64,000 nucleotides of DNA from DATFQE01 sp963733845 (GCA_963733845.1 CAVTEM010000006.1:62001-126000), one strand, 5' to 3'. Positions 17,156-25,758 are shown, counted from the first letter of the stretch. Numbers and translations: made by a program. Notes: generated by a model from the letters alone, not told the origin.

Positions 17156-17657
17156 ATGGAGCTGCGCGGCGAGCGGGTCGTGCTCCGGCCGCTTCGGGTG
17201 GAGGACGCGCCCCGGCTCGCGGAGCTCGCCGCCGACCCGGAGGTGGCCCGCTGGTGGCCCGACCTGGACGAGGCCGAGCTGGTCGAGAAGGCGCGGGGAA
17301 AGCCGAACCAGGGGTTCTTCGCCGTCCTCCACGACGCGGAGCACGATCGGGCTCGTGCAGTACTGGGAGGAGTCGGACCCGGACTACCGCCACGCGGGCA
17401 TCGACCTCTTCATCGGCGCCCCGTACCAGGATCGCGGACTGGGGACCGACACGGTCCGCACGATCGCCCGCCACCTCGTCCACGACCGCGGGCACCACCG
17501 ACTCACGATCGATCCGGTCGCGCACAACGCGCGGGCGATCCGCAGCTACGAGAAGGTCGGCTTCCGGCCCGTCGGGATCATGCGCGAGTACCAGCGCGAG
17601 CCCGACGGGACCTGGAGCGACGGCCTGCTGCTCGACCTGCTCGCCTCGGAGCTCTAG
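17156..17657 (+). CDS. GNAT family N-acetyltransferase, aminoglycoside 6'-type (frameshifted)
   Basis: Small acetyl-CoA-dependent transferase. The N-terminal half MELRGERVVLRPLRVEDAPR with EVARWWPDLDEAE is in one frame; near 17345 it skips one base and continues as IGLVQYWEESDPDYRHAGIDLFI, then the acetyl-CoA loop YQDRGLGTDTVRTIARHL and NARAIRSYEKVGFRPVG. The pattern is that of AAC(6')-Ib-like/RimJ-like proteins, but no antibiotic substrate can be claimed. Its TAG shares the palindrome CTAG with the stop of the convergent prenyl synthase gene. Confidence 0.82.
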
Positions 17658-18424
17658 GCGGTCCGGGCCGCGAGGCCCGCCACGATCCCCTCGAGCACGG
17701 ACGTGTCGACGGGGAGCTCGAGCAGCCTGGCGAGCGCCCGCTCGGCCGCCGCGTCCGCGAGCCGCCGTGCCTCCTCGGGCCCGTGCACGAGCACGGTCCC
17801 GTCCCCGTCCAGGATGTCGTCGACGATCTGGAAGAGCGGGCCGAGCTCCTCGCCGAACGCGCGCCACGCGTCCTGGTCGGGCTCGGGCACCCCCGCGACC
17901 CGGACGCCGCAGCCGACCGCGGCCGCGAAGAGCCTGCCCGTCTTGAGCCGGTGCAGCGCGGCGAGGTCGCCGTTCTCGCCCGCGATGTCGCGCGCCTGCC
18001 CGCCGATCATCCCGAGCACGGCCCCGGCCAGCTCGCGCGCCACACCGGCCTCGCCGTACGAGAGCGCCAGGCGGAACGCCTCTGCGAGCAGCGCGTCGCC
18101 GGCGAGGATCGCTTCCGCTTCGCCGAAGGCGACGTGGGTGCTCGCGCGGCCGCGCCGCTCGTCGTCGTCGTCGAGGGCGGGCAGGTCGTCGTGCACGAGC
18201 GAGAAGGTGTGCACGAGCTCGATCGCGGCGGCCGCGGGGAGCGCCGCGGGCGGCTCCGCTCCTGCCGCCTCGGCGACTGCGAGGCAGAGCACCGGGCGCA
18301 GACGCTTGCCGCCTCCGTCGAGCGCGTACCGCATCGGCTGCCGGAGCCCGCCGAGGTCGTCGGCGAGGTCGAGCTCGTCGAGATAGGCCTCGACCAGCGA
18401 CCGGAGCTCCTCAACCGGGCGCAT
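17654..18424 (-). CDS. Polyprenyl (farnesyl/geranylgeranyl) diphosphate synthase
   Basis: Head-to-tail chain elongation of isoprenyl diphosphates. First aspartate-rich motif: SLVHDDLPALDDDDERRGR. Second: FQIVDDILD. KRLRPVLCL corresponds to the isopentenyl-PP-binding GKxLRP region. It has 256 aa from the ATG at 18424, a little short; the region after the second motif lacks the usual lysines (the protein reads ILDGDGTVLVHGPEEARR). It overlaps xseB by 14 nt. In related genomes ispA, dxs and tlyA often follow one another; dxs is absent here. Chain length cannot be read. Confidence 0.86.
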   Translation of the reverse strand: MRPVEELRSLVEAYLDELDLADDLGGLRQPMRYALDGGGKRLRPVLCLAVAEAAGAEPPAALPAAAAIELVHTFSLVHDDLPALDDDDERRGRASTHVAFGEAEAILAGDALLAEAFRLALSYGEAGVARELAGAVLGMIGGQARDIAGENGDLAALHRLKTGRLFAAAVGCGVRVAGVPEPDQDAWRAFGEELGPLFQIVDDILDGDGTVLVHGPEEARRLADAAAERALARLLELPVDTSVLEGIVAGLAARTA

Positions 18425-18599
18425 CGGCCTCCCGCTTCGCACGGGTCAGCTCGGCCTCGACCTCCCGCGCCAGCTCGGCGAGCTCCCCCAGCACCTCGAT
18501 CGCCGCCTCCGGGTCCTGCGTCGCCTCGAGCCGGGCCCGCGCCGCCTCCAGCTTCTCGAGCAGGTCCTCGGCGCGCTTCAGCGAGTCCTCTGCGCTCAT
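18411..18599 (-). CDS. xseB: Exodeoxyribonuclease VII small subunit
   Basis: 62 aa, fully helical, typical XseB: SLKRAEDLLEKLEAARARLE and PEAAIEVLGELAELAREVE, which would form the small coiled subunit that wraps XseA. Coupled to nusB by a 4-nt overlap. The catalytic partner xseA, usually just before xseB, is not in the window; if it is absent from the genome this subunit would have no known role. Confidence 0.8.
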   Translation of the reverse strand: MSAEDSLKRAEDLLEKLEAARARLEATQDPEAAIEVLGELAELAREVEAELTRAKREADAPG

Positions 18600-18973
18600 G
18601 CCGCTCTCTCCTTTGCGATTCGACCCAGGATCCCGTTCACCAGCCGCCCAGCCTCGTCCGAGGCGTAGCGTTTCGCGAGCGCGACCGCCTCGGCGATCGC
18701 CACCTCGTGCGGAACCGACCCGCTCTGGAGCTCGTAAACGCCGATGCGGAGCACGTTCCGCTCCACCGCGCCCAGGCGCTCGGCCGTCCAGCCCTCAGCC
18801 GCCTCGGTGATCGCAAGGTCGAGCTCCGGCGCTCGGGCCGCCACCGCCTCGGCCGTCTCGATCGCGAACTCGTCGACCTCGGTGTCGTGCGGCGGCTCCA
18901 GCGGCTCACCGGTGACATCCCAGCGATAGAGCATGAACATCGCGGCGCGGCGCGCTCCACGACGGCCGGCCAT
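18596..18973 (-). CDS. nusB: Transcription antitermination factor NusB
   Basis: 125 aa, all-helical NusB fold: RRGARRAAMFMLYRWDVTG at the N-terminus (RNA-binding arginines), VERNVLRIGVYEL and EVAIAEAVALAKRYASDEAGRLVNGILGRI at the C-terminus. With NusE/S10 it binds boxA of rRNA operons. It follows accC directly, stop and start touching at 18973. Confidence 0.92.
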   Translation of the reverse strand: MAGRRGARRAAMFMLYRWDVTGEPLEPPHDTEVDEFAIETAEAVAARAPELDLAITEAAEGWTAERLGAVERNVLRIGVYELQSGSVPHEVAIAEAVALAKRYASDEAGRLVNGILGRIAKERAA

Positions 18974-20334
18974 CAGGCAGCTCCGGCGAGCGCCGGCAGA
19001 CGCGCGCCGGCCTCGGCGAGGAAGCTGGTCGAGTACTGCCCGGAGCGGAACTCGTCGCTGCGCAAGATGTCGCGGGCGGCCGCGATCGTCGTCGGCACGC
19101 CCTCGACCTCGAACTCCGCCAGCGCCCGTAGCGCCCGCGCGATCGCTGTCGGCCGGTCGGCGTCCCAGACGATCAGCTTCGCGAGCAACGAGTCGTAGTA
19201 CGGCGGGATCGTCATCCCCTCGGTGACGGACGAGTCGACGCGGACACCCGGCCCGAGCGGCGGGCGGAAGCGCTCGAGCCGCCCGGGCGTGGGCAGGAAG
19301 TCACGGGCCGGGTCCTCCGCGTTGACCCGGATCTCGAGCGCGTGCCCACGCCGCGGGGCGCGGCCGCTCAGGACGAGCTGCTCCCCGGATGCAACCCGCA
19401 GCTGCTCGCGCACGAGGTCGATGCCCGTCACGAGCTCGGTGACCGGGTGCTCGACCTGCAGGCGCGCGTTCAGCTCGAGGAAGTAGAAGCTCCCGTCAGG
19501 CCCGAGCAGAAACTCGAACGTGCCGGCATTCTGGTAGCCGAGGTGGTGGCACGCGGCCTCGGCGGCGGCCTCCATCCGCTCGCGCAACTCGTCGTCCAGC
19601 GCGGGCGAGGGCGACTCCTCGATCAGCTTCTGATGGCGGCGCTGGATCGAACACTCACGCTCGCCGAGCGTGAGCACGTTGCCATGCGCGTCCCCGAGCA
19701 CCTGGATCTCGACGTGGCGCGCCGGCGACACGGCCTTCTCGACGTAGAGGCTGCCGTCGCCGAAGGAGGCCTGGGCCTCCCCGGACGCGGTCGCGTAGGC
19801 GGCTTCGAGCTCGTCGGGCCCGGTGACCAGACGCATGCCCTTCCCGCCGCCGCCCGCGGCGGCCTTGAGCAGCACGGGATACCCGGCCTCCTCGGCCGCG
19901 GTCCGCGCCTCGGCCAGCGTCGCCGGTCCCTCCGTCCCCGGGACGAGCGGCAAGCCGGCTGCCGCCATCTCCTGCTTCGCCGCGCTCTTGTCGCCCATCC
20001 GCGCGAGCGTCTCGGGCGTCGGCCCGATGAAGACGAGGTCGTTGTCCGCGCACGCCTCGGCGAATGCCGCGTTCTCGGCGAGAAAACCCCAGCCCGGGTG
20101 CACGGCCTCGCAGCCGGTCGTCTCGGCGGCAGCGATCAGCGCCGGGATCCGGAGGTAGCTCTCGCTCGCCGCAGGCGGGCCGATGCAGACGGCTTGATCG
20201 GCCAGGGCCACGTGCAGCGACTCACGGTCGGCGGTCGAATACACCGCCACCGCTTCGACCCCGAGCTCGTGCAGCGAGCGGATGACCCGCACCGCAACCT
20301 CCCCGCGGTTGCCGACCAGGACACGCTCGAACAT
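18973..20334 (-). CDS. accC: Biotin carboxylase (acetyl-/acyl-CoA carboxylase subunit)
   Basis: ATP- and bicarbonate-dependent carboxylation of the biotin carrier. 453 aa from MFERVLVGNRGEVAVRVIRS. ATP-grasp glycine loop KAAAGGGGKGMRLV, catalytic region ECSIQRRHQKLIEESPSP, and FLELNARLQVEHPVTELVTGIDLV with metal Glu/Asn and biotin-site Arg are all present, so the enzyme looks active. Its start touches the stop of the carrier-fusion gene, with which it must be cotranscribed. accA and accD are not in the window. Confidence 0.95.
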   Translation of the reverse strand: MFERVLVGNRGEVAVRVIRSLHELGVEAVAVYSTADRESLHVALADQAVCIGPPAASESYLRIPALIAAAETTGCEAVHPGWGFLAENAAFAEACADNDLVFIGPTPETLARMGDKSAAKQEMAAAGLPLVPGTEGPATLAEARTAAEEAGYPVLLKAAAGGGGKGMRLVTGPDELEAAYATASGEAQASFGDGSLYVEKAVSPARHVEIQVLGDAHGNVLTLGERECSIQRRHQKLIEESPSPALDDELRERMEAAAEAACHHLGYQNAGTFEFLLGPDGSFYFLELNARLQVEHPVTELVTGIDLVREQLRVASGEQLVLSGRAPRRGHALEIRVNAEDPARDFLPTPGRLERFRPPLGPGVRVDSSVTEGMTIPPYYDSLLAKLIVWDADRPTAIARALRALAEFEVEGVPTTIAAARDILRSDEFRSGQYSTSFLAEAGARLPALAGAA

Positions 20335-22145
20335 CAAAGAGCGTCGAGCGGACGGCCGAGGACCGGATCGAGCTCGAACAGGAGCTGCCCGTACTCGACC
20401 GCCTCGCCGTTTTCGACGTTGATCGAGCGCACGGTCGCCTCCAGGTCTGCCTTGACCTCGTTCATCAGCTTCATCGCCTCGAGGATGCACAGGGTCTGGC
20501 CGGCCGCCACGGTGTCGCCCTCCTGGACGAACGGCGGCGCGCCTGGCTCCGGCGCGCGGTAGAAGGTCCCGACCATCGGCGCCTCCACCCTGACGACGCC
20601 GTCCGACGGCGGTGCGACCGGAGCGAGCTCGGGCTCGCCGGGCGCGACCAGAGAGGGCACGGCGGGCGCATCCGACAGGCGATCCTCGCTGCGGCGTACG
20701 GAGACCCGCATCCCCGACTCCTCGACGGAGAGCTCGCCGACGCCCGACTCCTGGACGATCCGGACGAGCTCACGGATCCGCTCGGCGCGCGACTGGTCGA
20801 CTCCACCCAGCGCCAGGGCGTCGTCGTCGCCCGTGCGGTTGCGGATCATCTGCAGCAGCGGCTTGGACTCGTCGCCGAAGAGGGCGAGCAGCAGCAGCTC
20901 CTCCTCGCTGGCTGCGAGACCCTCGGCTTCGCTCCGCAGCTCGTCGAGGTCCGGAACAGCCTCCTGGATCGGCGCGTTGCCCGAGAGCAGCTTCACCGCC
21001 CGGCCGACGGCCGGGTCGATCGCGGTCGGGGGCGTGCCGAAGGCGCCCTGGACGAGACCGCGCAGCTCGTCGACGACGAGGCCGTAGCGCGACGCGGAAA
21101 GCACGTGGACGAGCGCCTGGGAGCCGAGGATCTGCCCGATGGGAGCGGCCAGCGGTGGCCATCCGGCCTCGGCACGGATGATCGCGAGCTCGTCGAGTAC
21201 CTCGTCGATCCGGTCACCGGCCGCGTGGGTGCGCAGCTGGGCGTCGAGACTCGCGACGAGTCCGGCCGGAAGGTTGTGCTGTGCGGCCCGGACGGCGATG
21301 CGCGGGGCGAGCGGCGTAACCGGCTCGTCGCCGATGTGTTCGTCGACGAGGTCCGAAGCGCGCCAGAGGACGTCCACGTCGACCCCGCTGTCCAGGTCGA
21401 GCCCCGTCAGCGCCTGCGCGAGCGCCTCTCCGGAGACGCGGTGCAGCGTCAGTGCGACCGGGTACACGGCGCAGGCAATGCGGTCGGCGCCCGCACGGGC
21501 GGCTTCGAGCCCAGAAGCGAGCGCGTTGCCGGCCGAGCCCTGGCAGTAGATCCCGACCGGGAGCCCGGAGGCGTCGGCGATCGCGGTTACGAGCTCGTGC
21601 GCCCGGTGCGGGGCGAGCGAGCCGGAGGCGTCGTGGAGCAACACGCGCACGGCCCCCAGGTCCGGGAGCTTGCGGGCCTGCTCGACGAGGGTCTCGGTCT
21701 CGCCGGTTGGCCCGGGGCTGTAGATCAGCCCGGCGTCGAACTCCTTGTCCGCGCCCGCGATCGCCTCGCCGGCCTCGCGCAGGTTCTCGACGTCGTTGAG
21801 CGGGTCGTGGAGGCGGAAGACGTCGATGCCGCTCTCGGCCGCGCTGGCGACAAAGCGCCTGGCGAAGTCGCCGCCGACCGGGCGCGAGCCGACGAGAAAG
21901 CGGCCGCGGAGCGCGAGCCCGAGCGGCGTCGTCGTTCGGGCCTTGAGCGCGCGGATCCGCTCCCAGGGGCTCTCGACGCCGCCACGGACGGCGCTGTGGA
22001 AGACGCCGCCCCCGGAAACCTCGAGGTAGGCGAAGCCGGCTCCGTCCAGCAGCTCGGCGAGGTCGAGGATCGCCGCGGTCGGAATGCGGCCGGCGAGCGG
22101 TTCCTGCGACAGCAGCCGGATCGTCGTGTCGACGAGCGAGGGCAT
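20334..22145 (-). CDS. Degenerate carboxyltransferase domain fused to AccB-like biotin carrier
   Basis: 603 aa. Residues 1-390 align with the pyruvate/oxaloacetate/transcarboxylase-5S carboxyltransferase fold (VDTTIR start, LEVSGGGVFHSAVRGG, SPWERIRALK, ESGIDVFRLHDPLNDVENL, then the PYC/OadA domain GQILGSQALVHVLSASRYG). The metal ligands are gone: RDxHQS is RLLSQE (Leu11, Ser13), the carbamylated Lys of IKDMAG is His171 (LHDASG), and the HxH is Tyr200/Gln202 (IYCQGSAG). Residues 455-595 are an AccB-type carrier: IRELVRIVQESGVGELSVEE, a Pro/Ala linker, PMVGTFYRAPEPG and biotinyl Lys559 in LEAMKLMNEV. It therefore probably serves AccC as BCCP, with the N-terminal part structural or regulatory. 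Confidence 0.85.
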   Translation of the reverse strand: MPSLVDTTIRLLSQEPLAGRIPTAAILDLAELLDGAGFAYLEVSGGGVFHSAVRGGVESPWERIRALKARTTTPLGLALRGRFLVGSRPVGGDFARRFVASAAESGIDVFRLHDPLNDVENLREAGEAIAGADKEFDAGLIYSPGPTGETETLVEQARKLPDLGAVRVLLHDASGSLAPHRAHELVTAIADASGLPVGIYCQGSAGNALASGLEAARAGADRIACAVYPVALTLHRVSGEALAQALTGLDLDSGVDVDVLWRASDLVDEHIGDEPVTPLAPRIAVRAAQHNLPAGLVASLDAQLRTHAAGDRIDEVLDELAIIRAEAGWPPLAAPIGQILGSQALVHVLSASRYGLVVDELRGLVQGAFGTPPTAIDPAVGRAVKLLSGNAPIQEAVPDLDELRSEAEGLAASEEELLLLALFGDESKPLLQMIRNRTGDDDALALGGVDQSRAERIRELVRIVQESGVGELSVEESGMRVSVRRSEDRLSDAPAVPSLVAPGEPELAPVAPPSDGVVRVEAPMVGTFYRAPEPGAPPFVQEGDTVAAGQTLCILEAMKLMNEVKADLEATVRSINVENGEAVEYGQLLFELDPVLGRPLDAL

Positions 22146-22237
22146 GTGCGTCGGAGGTTAACCCCGGGGCAGGCGCGATCCGTGCCCCATCCCTAACCCC
22201 CACCCACCCGGGGATCTCCTCCAGGGTACGCGGGCGT

Positions 22238-22280
22238 GCGTCACGAGTGACGCGCAGGTCTGTGCCGGATCTGTGCCGAT
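22238..22280. promoter_or_regulatory. Control region of the acc operon: palindrome and phased repeats
   Basis: The 139-bp gap between efp and the carrier-fusion gene holds a perfect hairpin GCGTCAC-GA-GTGACGC (22238-22253). It also holds tandem 11-bp units CTGTGCCGGAT and CTGTGCCGAT (22260-22280). On the minus strand these read ATCGGCACAG and ATCCGGCACAG, 11 bp apart. They lie about 115-135 bp upstream of the acc start. I infer a separate promoter or operator for fatty-acid synthesis genes; otherwise nothing is recognised in the gap. Confidence 0.45.
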
Positions 22281-22284
22281 CGGG

Positions 22285-22851
22285 TCAGGCGCGGCTGATG
22301 TAGCGGCGCTCACGCGGGTCGACCTTGATCCGGTCGCCCGGGTTCACGAACAGCGGCACCTGGACGACGGCGCCGGTCTCGAGCGTGGCCGGCTTGGTCA
22401 CGTTCGACACGGTGTCGCCGCGCACGCCCGGCTCGGTCTCGGTGACCGCGAGCTCGACGGACGACGGCATCTGCACCCCCGACGGCTTCCCGTCGATCGT
22501 CAGCATCTGCACCGACGACGAGGGCTCGAGGAACTCCAGCGCGTCCGCGACCGAGTCCCGCTGCATCGAGAACTGCTCGTAGGTCTCCTCGTCCATGAAG
22601 ATGACCTCGTCACCGCTGTCGTAGAGGTACTGCGCGTTCTTGACCTCCGTGTGCACGCGCGGGAACTTCTCGCCCGCGCGGAAGGTGCGGTCGACCACGG
22701 CGCCGGTGTCGATCCTCTTGACCTTCGTGCGCACGAAGGCGCCGCCCTTGCCCGGCTTCACGTGCTGGAACTCGACGATGCGCCAGACGTCGCCGTCGAG
22801 CTGGATGTGCATGCCGTTCTTGAACTGGTTGGTGTTGACGACCTCGGCCAT
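22285..22851 (-). CDS. efp: Elongation factor P
   Basis: Relieves ribosome stalling at polyproline motifs. 188 aa: KOW-like domain I with loop VKPGKGGAFVRTK (tip lysine K35), domain II VEFQ...EFLEPSSSVQMLTIDGKPSGVQMPSSVELAV, domain III ending GAVVQVPLFVNPGDRIKVDPRERRYISRA. A TAGACT box (22861-22866) ends 9 nt before the ATG, so it may also have its own leaderless transcript within the aro-efp cluster. The many proline-rich proteins in this window are plausible clients. Confidence 0.96.
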   Translation of the reverse strand: MAEVVNTNQFKNGMHIQLDGDVWRIVEFQHVKPGKGGAFVRTKVKRIDTGAVVDRTFRAGEKFPRVHTEVKNAQYLYDSGDEVIFMDEETYEQFSMQRDSVADALEFLEPSSSVQMLTIDGKPSGVQMPSSVELAVTETEPGVRGDTVSNVTKPATLETGAVVQVPLFVNPGDRIKVDPRERRYISRA

Positions 22852-22866
22852 CGGCGGGCCAGTCTA
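22852..22866 (-). promoter_or_regulatory. Putative -10 box and leaderless start of efp
   Basis: TAGACT on the minus strand (22866-22861), 9 nt before the ATG at 22851. No Shine-Dalgarno sequence lies between. It sits in the 18-bp gap after the M24 peptidase stop. The -35 element would lie inside the upstream coding sequence and is not evident. Confidence 0.4.
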
Positions 22867-22869
22867 GCC

Positions 22870-23914
22870 TCAGCCGACGGTGACCAAGTCCTTCGTGAAC
22901 GTCGTCAGCACCTCCGGCGCCGCCCCGTCTTCGCGCACGACCACGAGATCTTCGATCCGTATCCCGCCCAGGCCGCTGAGGTAGATCCCCGGCTCGACGG
23001 TGACGACGTTGCCGGCGGCGAGGACGTGCGCCGACTCGGGCGCGAGGCGCGGATCCTCGTGGATCAGCAGGCCGACGCCGTGGCCGAGCCCGTGCCCGAA
23101 CTCCTCGCCGAAGCCTGCAGCCTCGATCTTGCGCCGGGCGACGGCGTCGACGTCCTCCCCGCGCTCGCCCGCCCGCACCGCGCCGAGCGACTCCACCTGC
23201 GCGTCCAGGCAGACCTCGTAGGCGCGCGCGAGCCGCTCGGGGAGCGGGCTCGTGGCGAACGTGCGCGTGCAGTCCGAGCAGTAGCCGTCCACCACGCAGC
23301 CTGCGTCGACGACGATCGTCTCCCCCGGTTCGATCTCGCGGTCGCCCGGCTCGGTGTGCGGCCGGGCGCCGTTCGCGCCGGCCGCGACGACACAGTCGAA
23401 GGCAGGGCCATCCGCCCCGAGCTCGTGGAAGAGTTCCCCGACCCGCCAGGCGAGGTCGCGCTCGGTCCGCCCGACGAACTGCTCCTCGGCGAGCCGCTCG
23501 AACATTCCGGTGGTGATGCGCGCGGCCGCGCGGACGGCACCCAGCTCGGCCTCGTCCTTCACGGCGCGGAGCCCCTCGACGAGGCCTCGTCGCGGAACGA
23601 GCTCGAGCTCTCCCGCCGACAGCGTCTCCCAGGCGGCGTAGGTCACCGCAGCTGCCTCGAAGCCGATCCGCCCCTCCAGGAGCCTGGCCAGGTTCGCGTA
23701 CAGGTCGCGCTTGACGAGCTGCGAGCTCGACTCCGTCGAGGGCCTGCGCGCCCTCGGCGTAGCGGAAGTCGGTGAAGACGCGCACCCGGTCGGGTTCGAC
23801 GAGGAGCGCAGCGTTCGAGCTCACGAACCCCGTCAGGTAGCGCACGTTGGCAGGCGCCGTCACCAGCAAGGGCTCCTCGAGCCGCTCCCGCAGGCGCTCG
23901 ACCCGCTCGCTCAT
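22870..23914 (-). CDS. M24 family Xaa-Pro aminopeptidase/dipeptidase (frameshifted)
   Basis: Cleaves N-terminal X-Pro bonds in peptides. The N-terminal creatinase-like domain starts MSERVERLRERLEEPLLVTAPANVRYLTGF and runs to about 23720, where one base is skipped; the sequence resumes as VKRDLYANLARLLEGRIG. The catalytic pita-bread domain has metal ligands in VVDAGCVVDGYCSDCTRTF (two Asp), GHGLGHGVGLLIHE (His), VTVEPGIY (Glu) and GIRIEDLVVV (Glu). Expected length is about 348 aa. The start overlaps aroQ (ATGA); efp follows 18 bp downstream, a pairing common in Gram-positives. Confidence 0.88.
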
Positions 23915-24339
23915 GCCGACTCCGCCAGGAATGCGAGCGCTTCGCGGTAGCCGTCGGGCCCCTTGCCGATCACTCGGGCGGCCGCGACGTCGGCGATGAC
24001 CGAGTGCCTGCGCCACTCCTCGCGCTCGTCCACGTTGGAGAGGTGCACCTCGACGACCGGTACCCGGAAGAGCTCGAGCGCGTCGTGGATCGCGTAGCTG
24101 TAGTGCGTCCAGGCGGCCGGATTGGCGACGACGCCGTCCGCCCAGTCGAGGGCCTCGTGGCACCACTCGACGTACTCGCCCTCCTGGTTGGTCTGACGGC
24201 AGACGACGGTCAGCCCGAGCTCAACCGCCCAGGCGTAGATGCGGCTCTCGAGCTCCGCCAGGCTGAGCCCGCCGTACAGCCCTGGCTCGCGGCGCCCGAC
24301 GACGTCGAGGTTCACTCCGTTCAACACGAGCACGCGCAC
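23911..24339 (-). CDS. aroQ: 3-dehydroquinate dehydratase, type II
   Basis: Third step of the shikimate pathway. 142 aa; starts MRVLVLNGVNLDVVGRREPGLYGG with the active-site Asn, Arg and Tyr lid region, CRQTNQEGEYVEW, VVANPAAWTHYSYAIHDAL (Asn and His of the site) and VVEVHLSNVDEREEWRRHS. Dodecameric in the family. It lies 3 bp after the aroKB stop, at the end of the contiguous shikimate genes. Confidence 0.95.
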   Translation of the reverse strand: MRVLVLNGVNLDVVGRREPGLYGGLSLAELESRIYAWAVELGLTVVCRQTNQEGEYVEWCHEALDWADGVVANPAAWTHYSYAIHDALELFRVPVVEVHLSNVDEREEWRRHSVIADVAAARVIGKGPDGYREALAFLAESA

Positions 24340-24342
24340 GGG

Positions 24343-25758
24343 TCAGCTTTCTATCAGTGCGTCCAGCGCCGCGCGAACCTCTGCTTCGGGCAGTTCGACG
24401 CCGGTGCGCGGCTTGCCGGGACGATCGAGCAGCACCAGCCGGGGCGCCCCACGCTCGTTCTTCTTGTCGCGCAGAAGCGCAGCCCAGGCGCGCTCGCGGT
24501 CGACGCGGACCGGCTTGGGCGCAAGCGTCCCCTCGACGGCGTCGACGGGCTGCCCGGACAGGCGCAGCGCTGCGAGAAGCCCGAGCGCGACCGCCTTGCC
24601 GTGCGGCAACCGGTAGTCCGAGGCGGCTTCGAGCGCGTGAGCGAACGTGTGCCCGAGGTTCAGCTCGGCCCGGCGACCGTGTTCGTGCGGGTCCTGGAGG
24701 CAGATCGCGGCCTTGTGCGCCGCGGAGCGGCGGACCTGCTCCGGCTCGGGCAGCTCCCAGAGCGCCTCTCCGGCCAGGAGGCCCGTCTTGACGACCTCCG
24801 CGAGCCCGTTCGCGCGCTCCGCGGCCGGAAGCGTGGCGAGCAGCGCCGGGTCGATCACCGTCCGCGCCGGCCAGTGGAAGGCTCCGACTCGATTCTTCGC
24901 CTCCGGAAGGTTGACGCCGGTCTTACCTCCGATGGCGGCGTCCACCTGGCCGACCAGCGTCGTCGGAACGGCGACCCATGCGATCCCGCGCAGATGGGAC
25001 GCCGCGACGAAGCCGGCCACGTCGGTGGTCGCACCGCCACCGAGCGCGACGAGCGTCCCGCCGCGGTCCAGCGCGAGCTCCCGCCAGAGCCGCTCGCAAA
25101 CGGCCAGGGTCTTGGCCTCCTCCCCGCTCGGGAGCTCGTGCAGACCTGAAAGCCGGCTGCCGAGGGCGAGCTGCGCCGCGGCGCCGTGGATGCCGGCCAC
25201 CCTCGCGTCGGCGACGAGCGCGACGGCGTCCTCGCCCGGGACGAACGAGCCGAGCTCCTCCAGCGCACCGGGGCGAACGTGCACCCCGGCCGCCGCGAGG
25301 ACGACGTCGTGCACGTCGCGGGCGACCGCGTCGGCCGCCGCCTCGTACAGCGGCCGGCGGCGGTCGTAGAGCGCACGGAACGCCACCTCGTCCTGCGCGA
25401 GCGGGCGGGCCGGGCCGGCGGCACGCTTCCAGGCCTCGTCGACGGAGACGTCCGACCACACGGTCGTCGCGTGCGTGCGCAACGCCTCGCGGGTTCGGTC
25501 GGATTCGACCGCGCCGCCGCCGAGCGCCAGGACCGCCGGTTCCTCCGTCGCGAGCGCGGACACGGCCACGGCTTCCTCGAGCTCGCGGAAGCGGCTCTCG
25601 CCCTCCCGTTCGAACAGCTCGGCGACGGTCGCGCCCGCCTCCCGCTCGACGAGCTCGTCGACGTCGACGAACGTGCGGCCGACCAGCCTCGCCGCCTGCC
25701 GGCCGAGCGTCGACTTCCCGGCCCCCATGAAGCCGATCAGCGCGACGTGCCGGGCCAC
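24343..25758 (-). CDS. aroKB: Bifunctional shikimate kinase / 3-dehydroquinate synthase
   Basis: One 471-aa frame. Residues 1-165: shikimate kinase, P-loop LIGFMGAGKSTLG, shikimate site FVDVDELVERE, VLALGGGAVE. Residues 170-471: AroB, GEEAKTL, GGTLVALGGGATTDVAGFVAA, VPTTLVGQVDAAIGGKTGVN, and zinc ligands in LAEVVKTGLL, LNLGHTFAHALE and DYRLPHGKAVALG. The AroB part is a little shorter than stand-alone enzymes. The GTG at 25758 is needed to include the first beta strand and overlaps aroC by 22 nt. There is no stop or frame break between the domains, so the fusion looks real; similar aroKB fusions are known, for example in Thermotoga. Confidence 0.9.
   Translation of the reverse strand: MARHVALIGFMGAGKSTLGRQAARLVGRTFVDVDELVEREAGATVAELFEREGESRFRELEEAVAVSALATEEPAVLALGGGAVESDRTREALRTHATTVWSDVSVDEAWKRAAGPARPLAQDEVAFRALYDRRRPLYEAAADAVARDVHDVVLAAAGVHVRPGALEELGSFVPGEDAVALVADARVAGIHGAAAQLALGSRLSGLHELPSGEEAKTLAVCERLWRELALDRGGTLVALGGGATTDVAGFVAASHLRGIAWVAVPTTLVGQVDAAIGGKTGVNLPEAKNRVGAFHWPARTVIDPALLATLPAAERANGLAEVVKTGLLAGEALWELPEPEQVRRSAAHKAAICLQDPHEHGRRAELNLGHTFAHALEAASDYRLPHGKAVALGLLAALRLSGQPVDAVEGTLAPKPVRVDRERAWAALLRDKKNERGAPRLVLLDRPGKPRTGVELPEAEVRAALDALIES

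Noticed and set aside
17156..17657. Aminoglycoside resistance gene
   Set aside because: The protein belongs to the broad GNAT/AAC(6')-like group, but nothing in the sequence or context fixes an antibiotic substrate.
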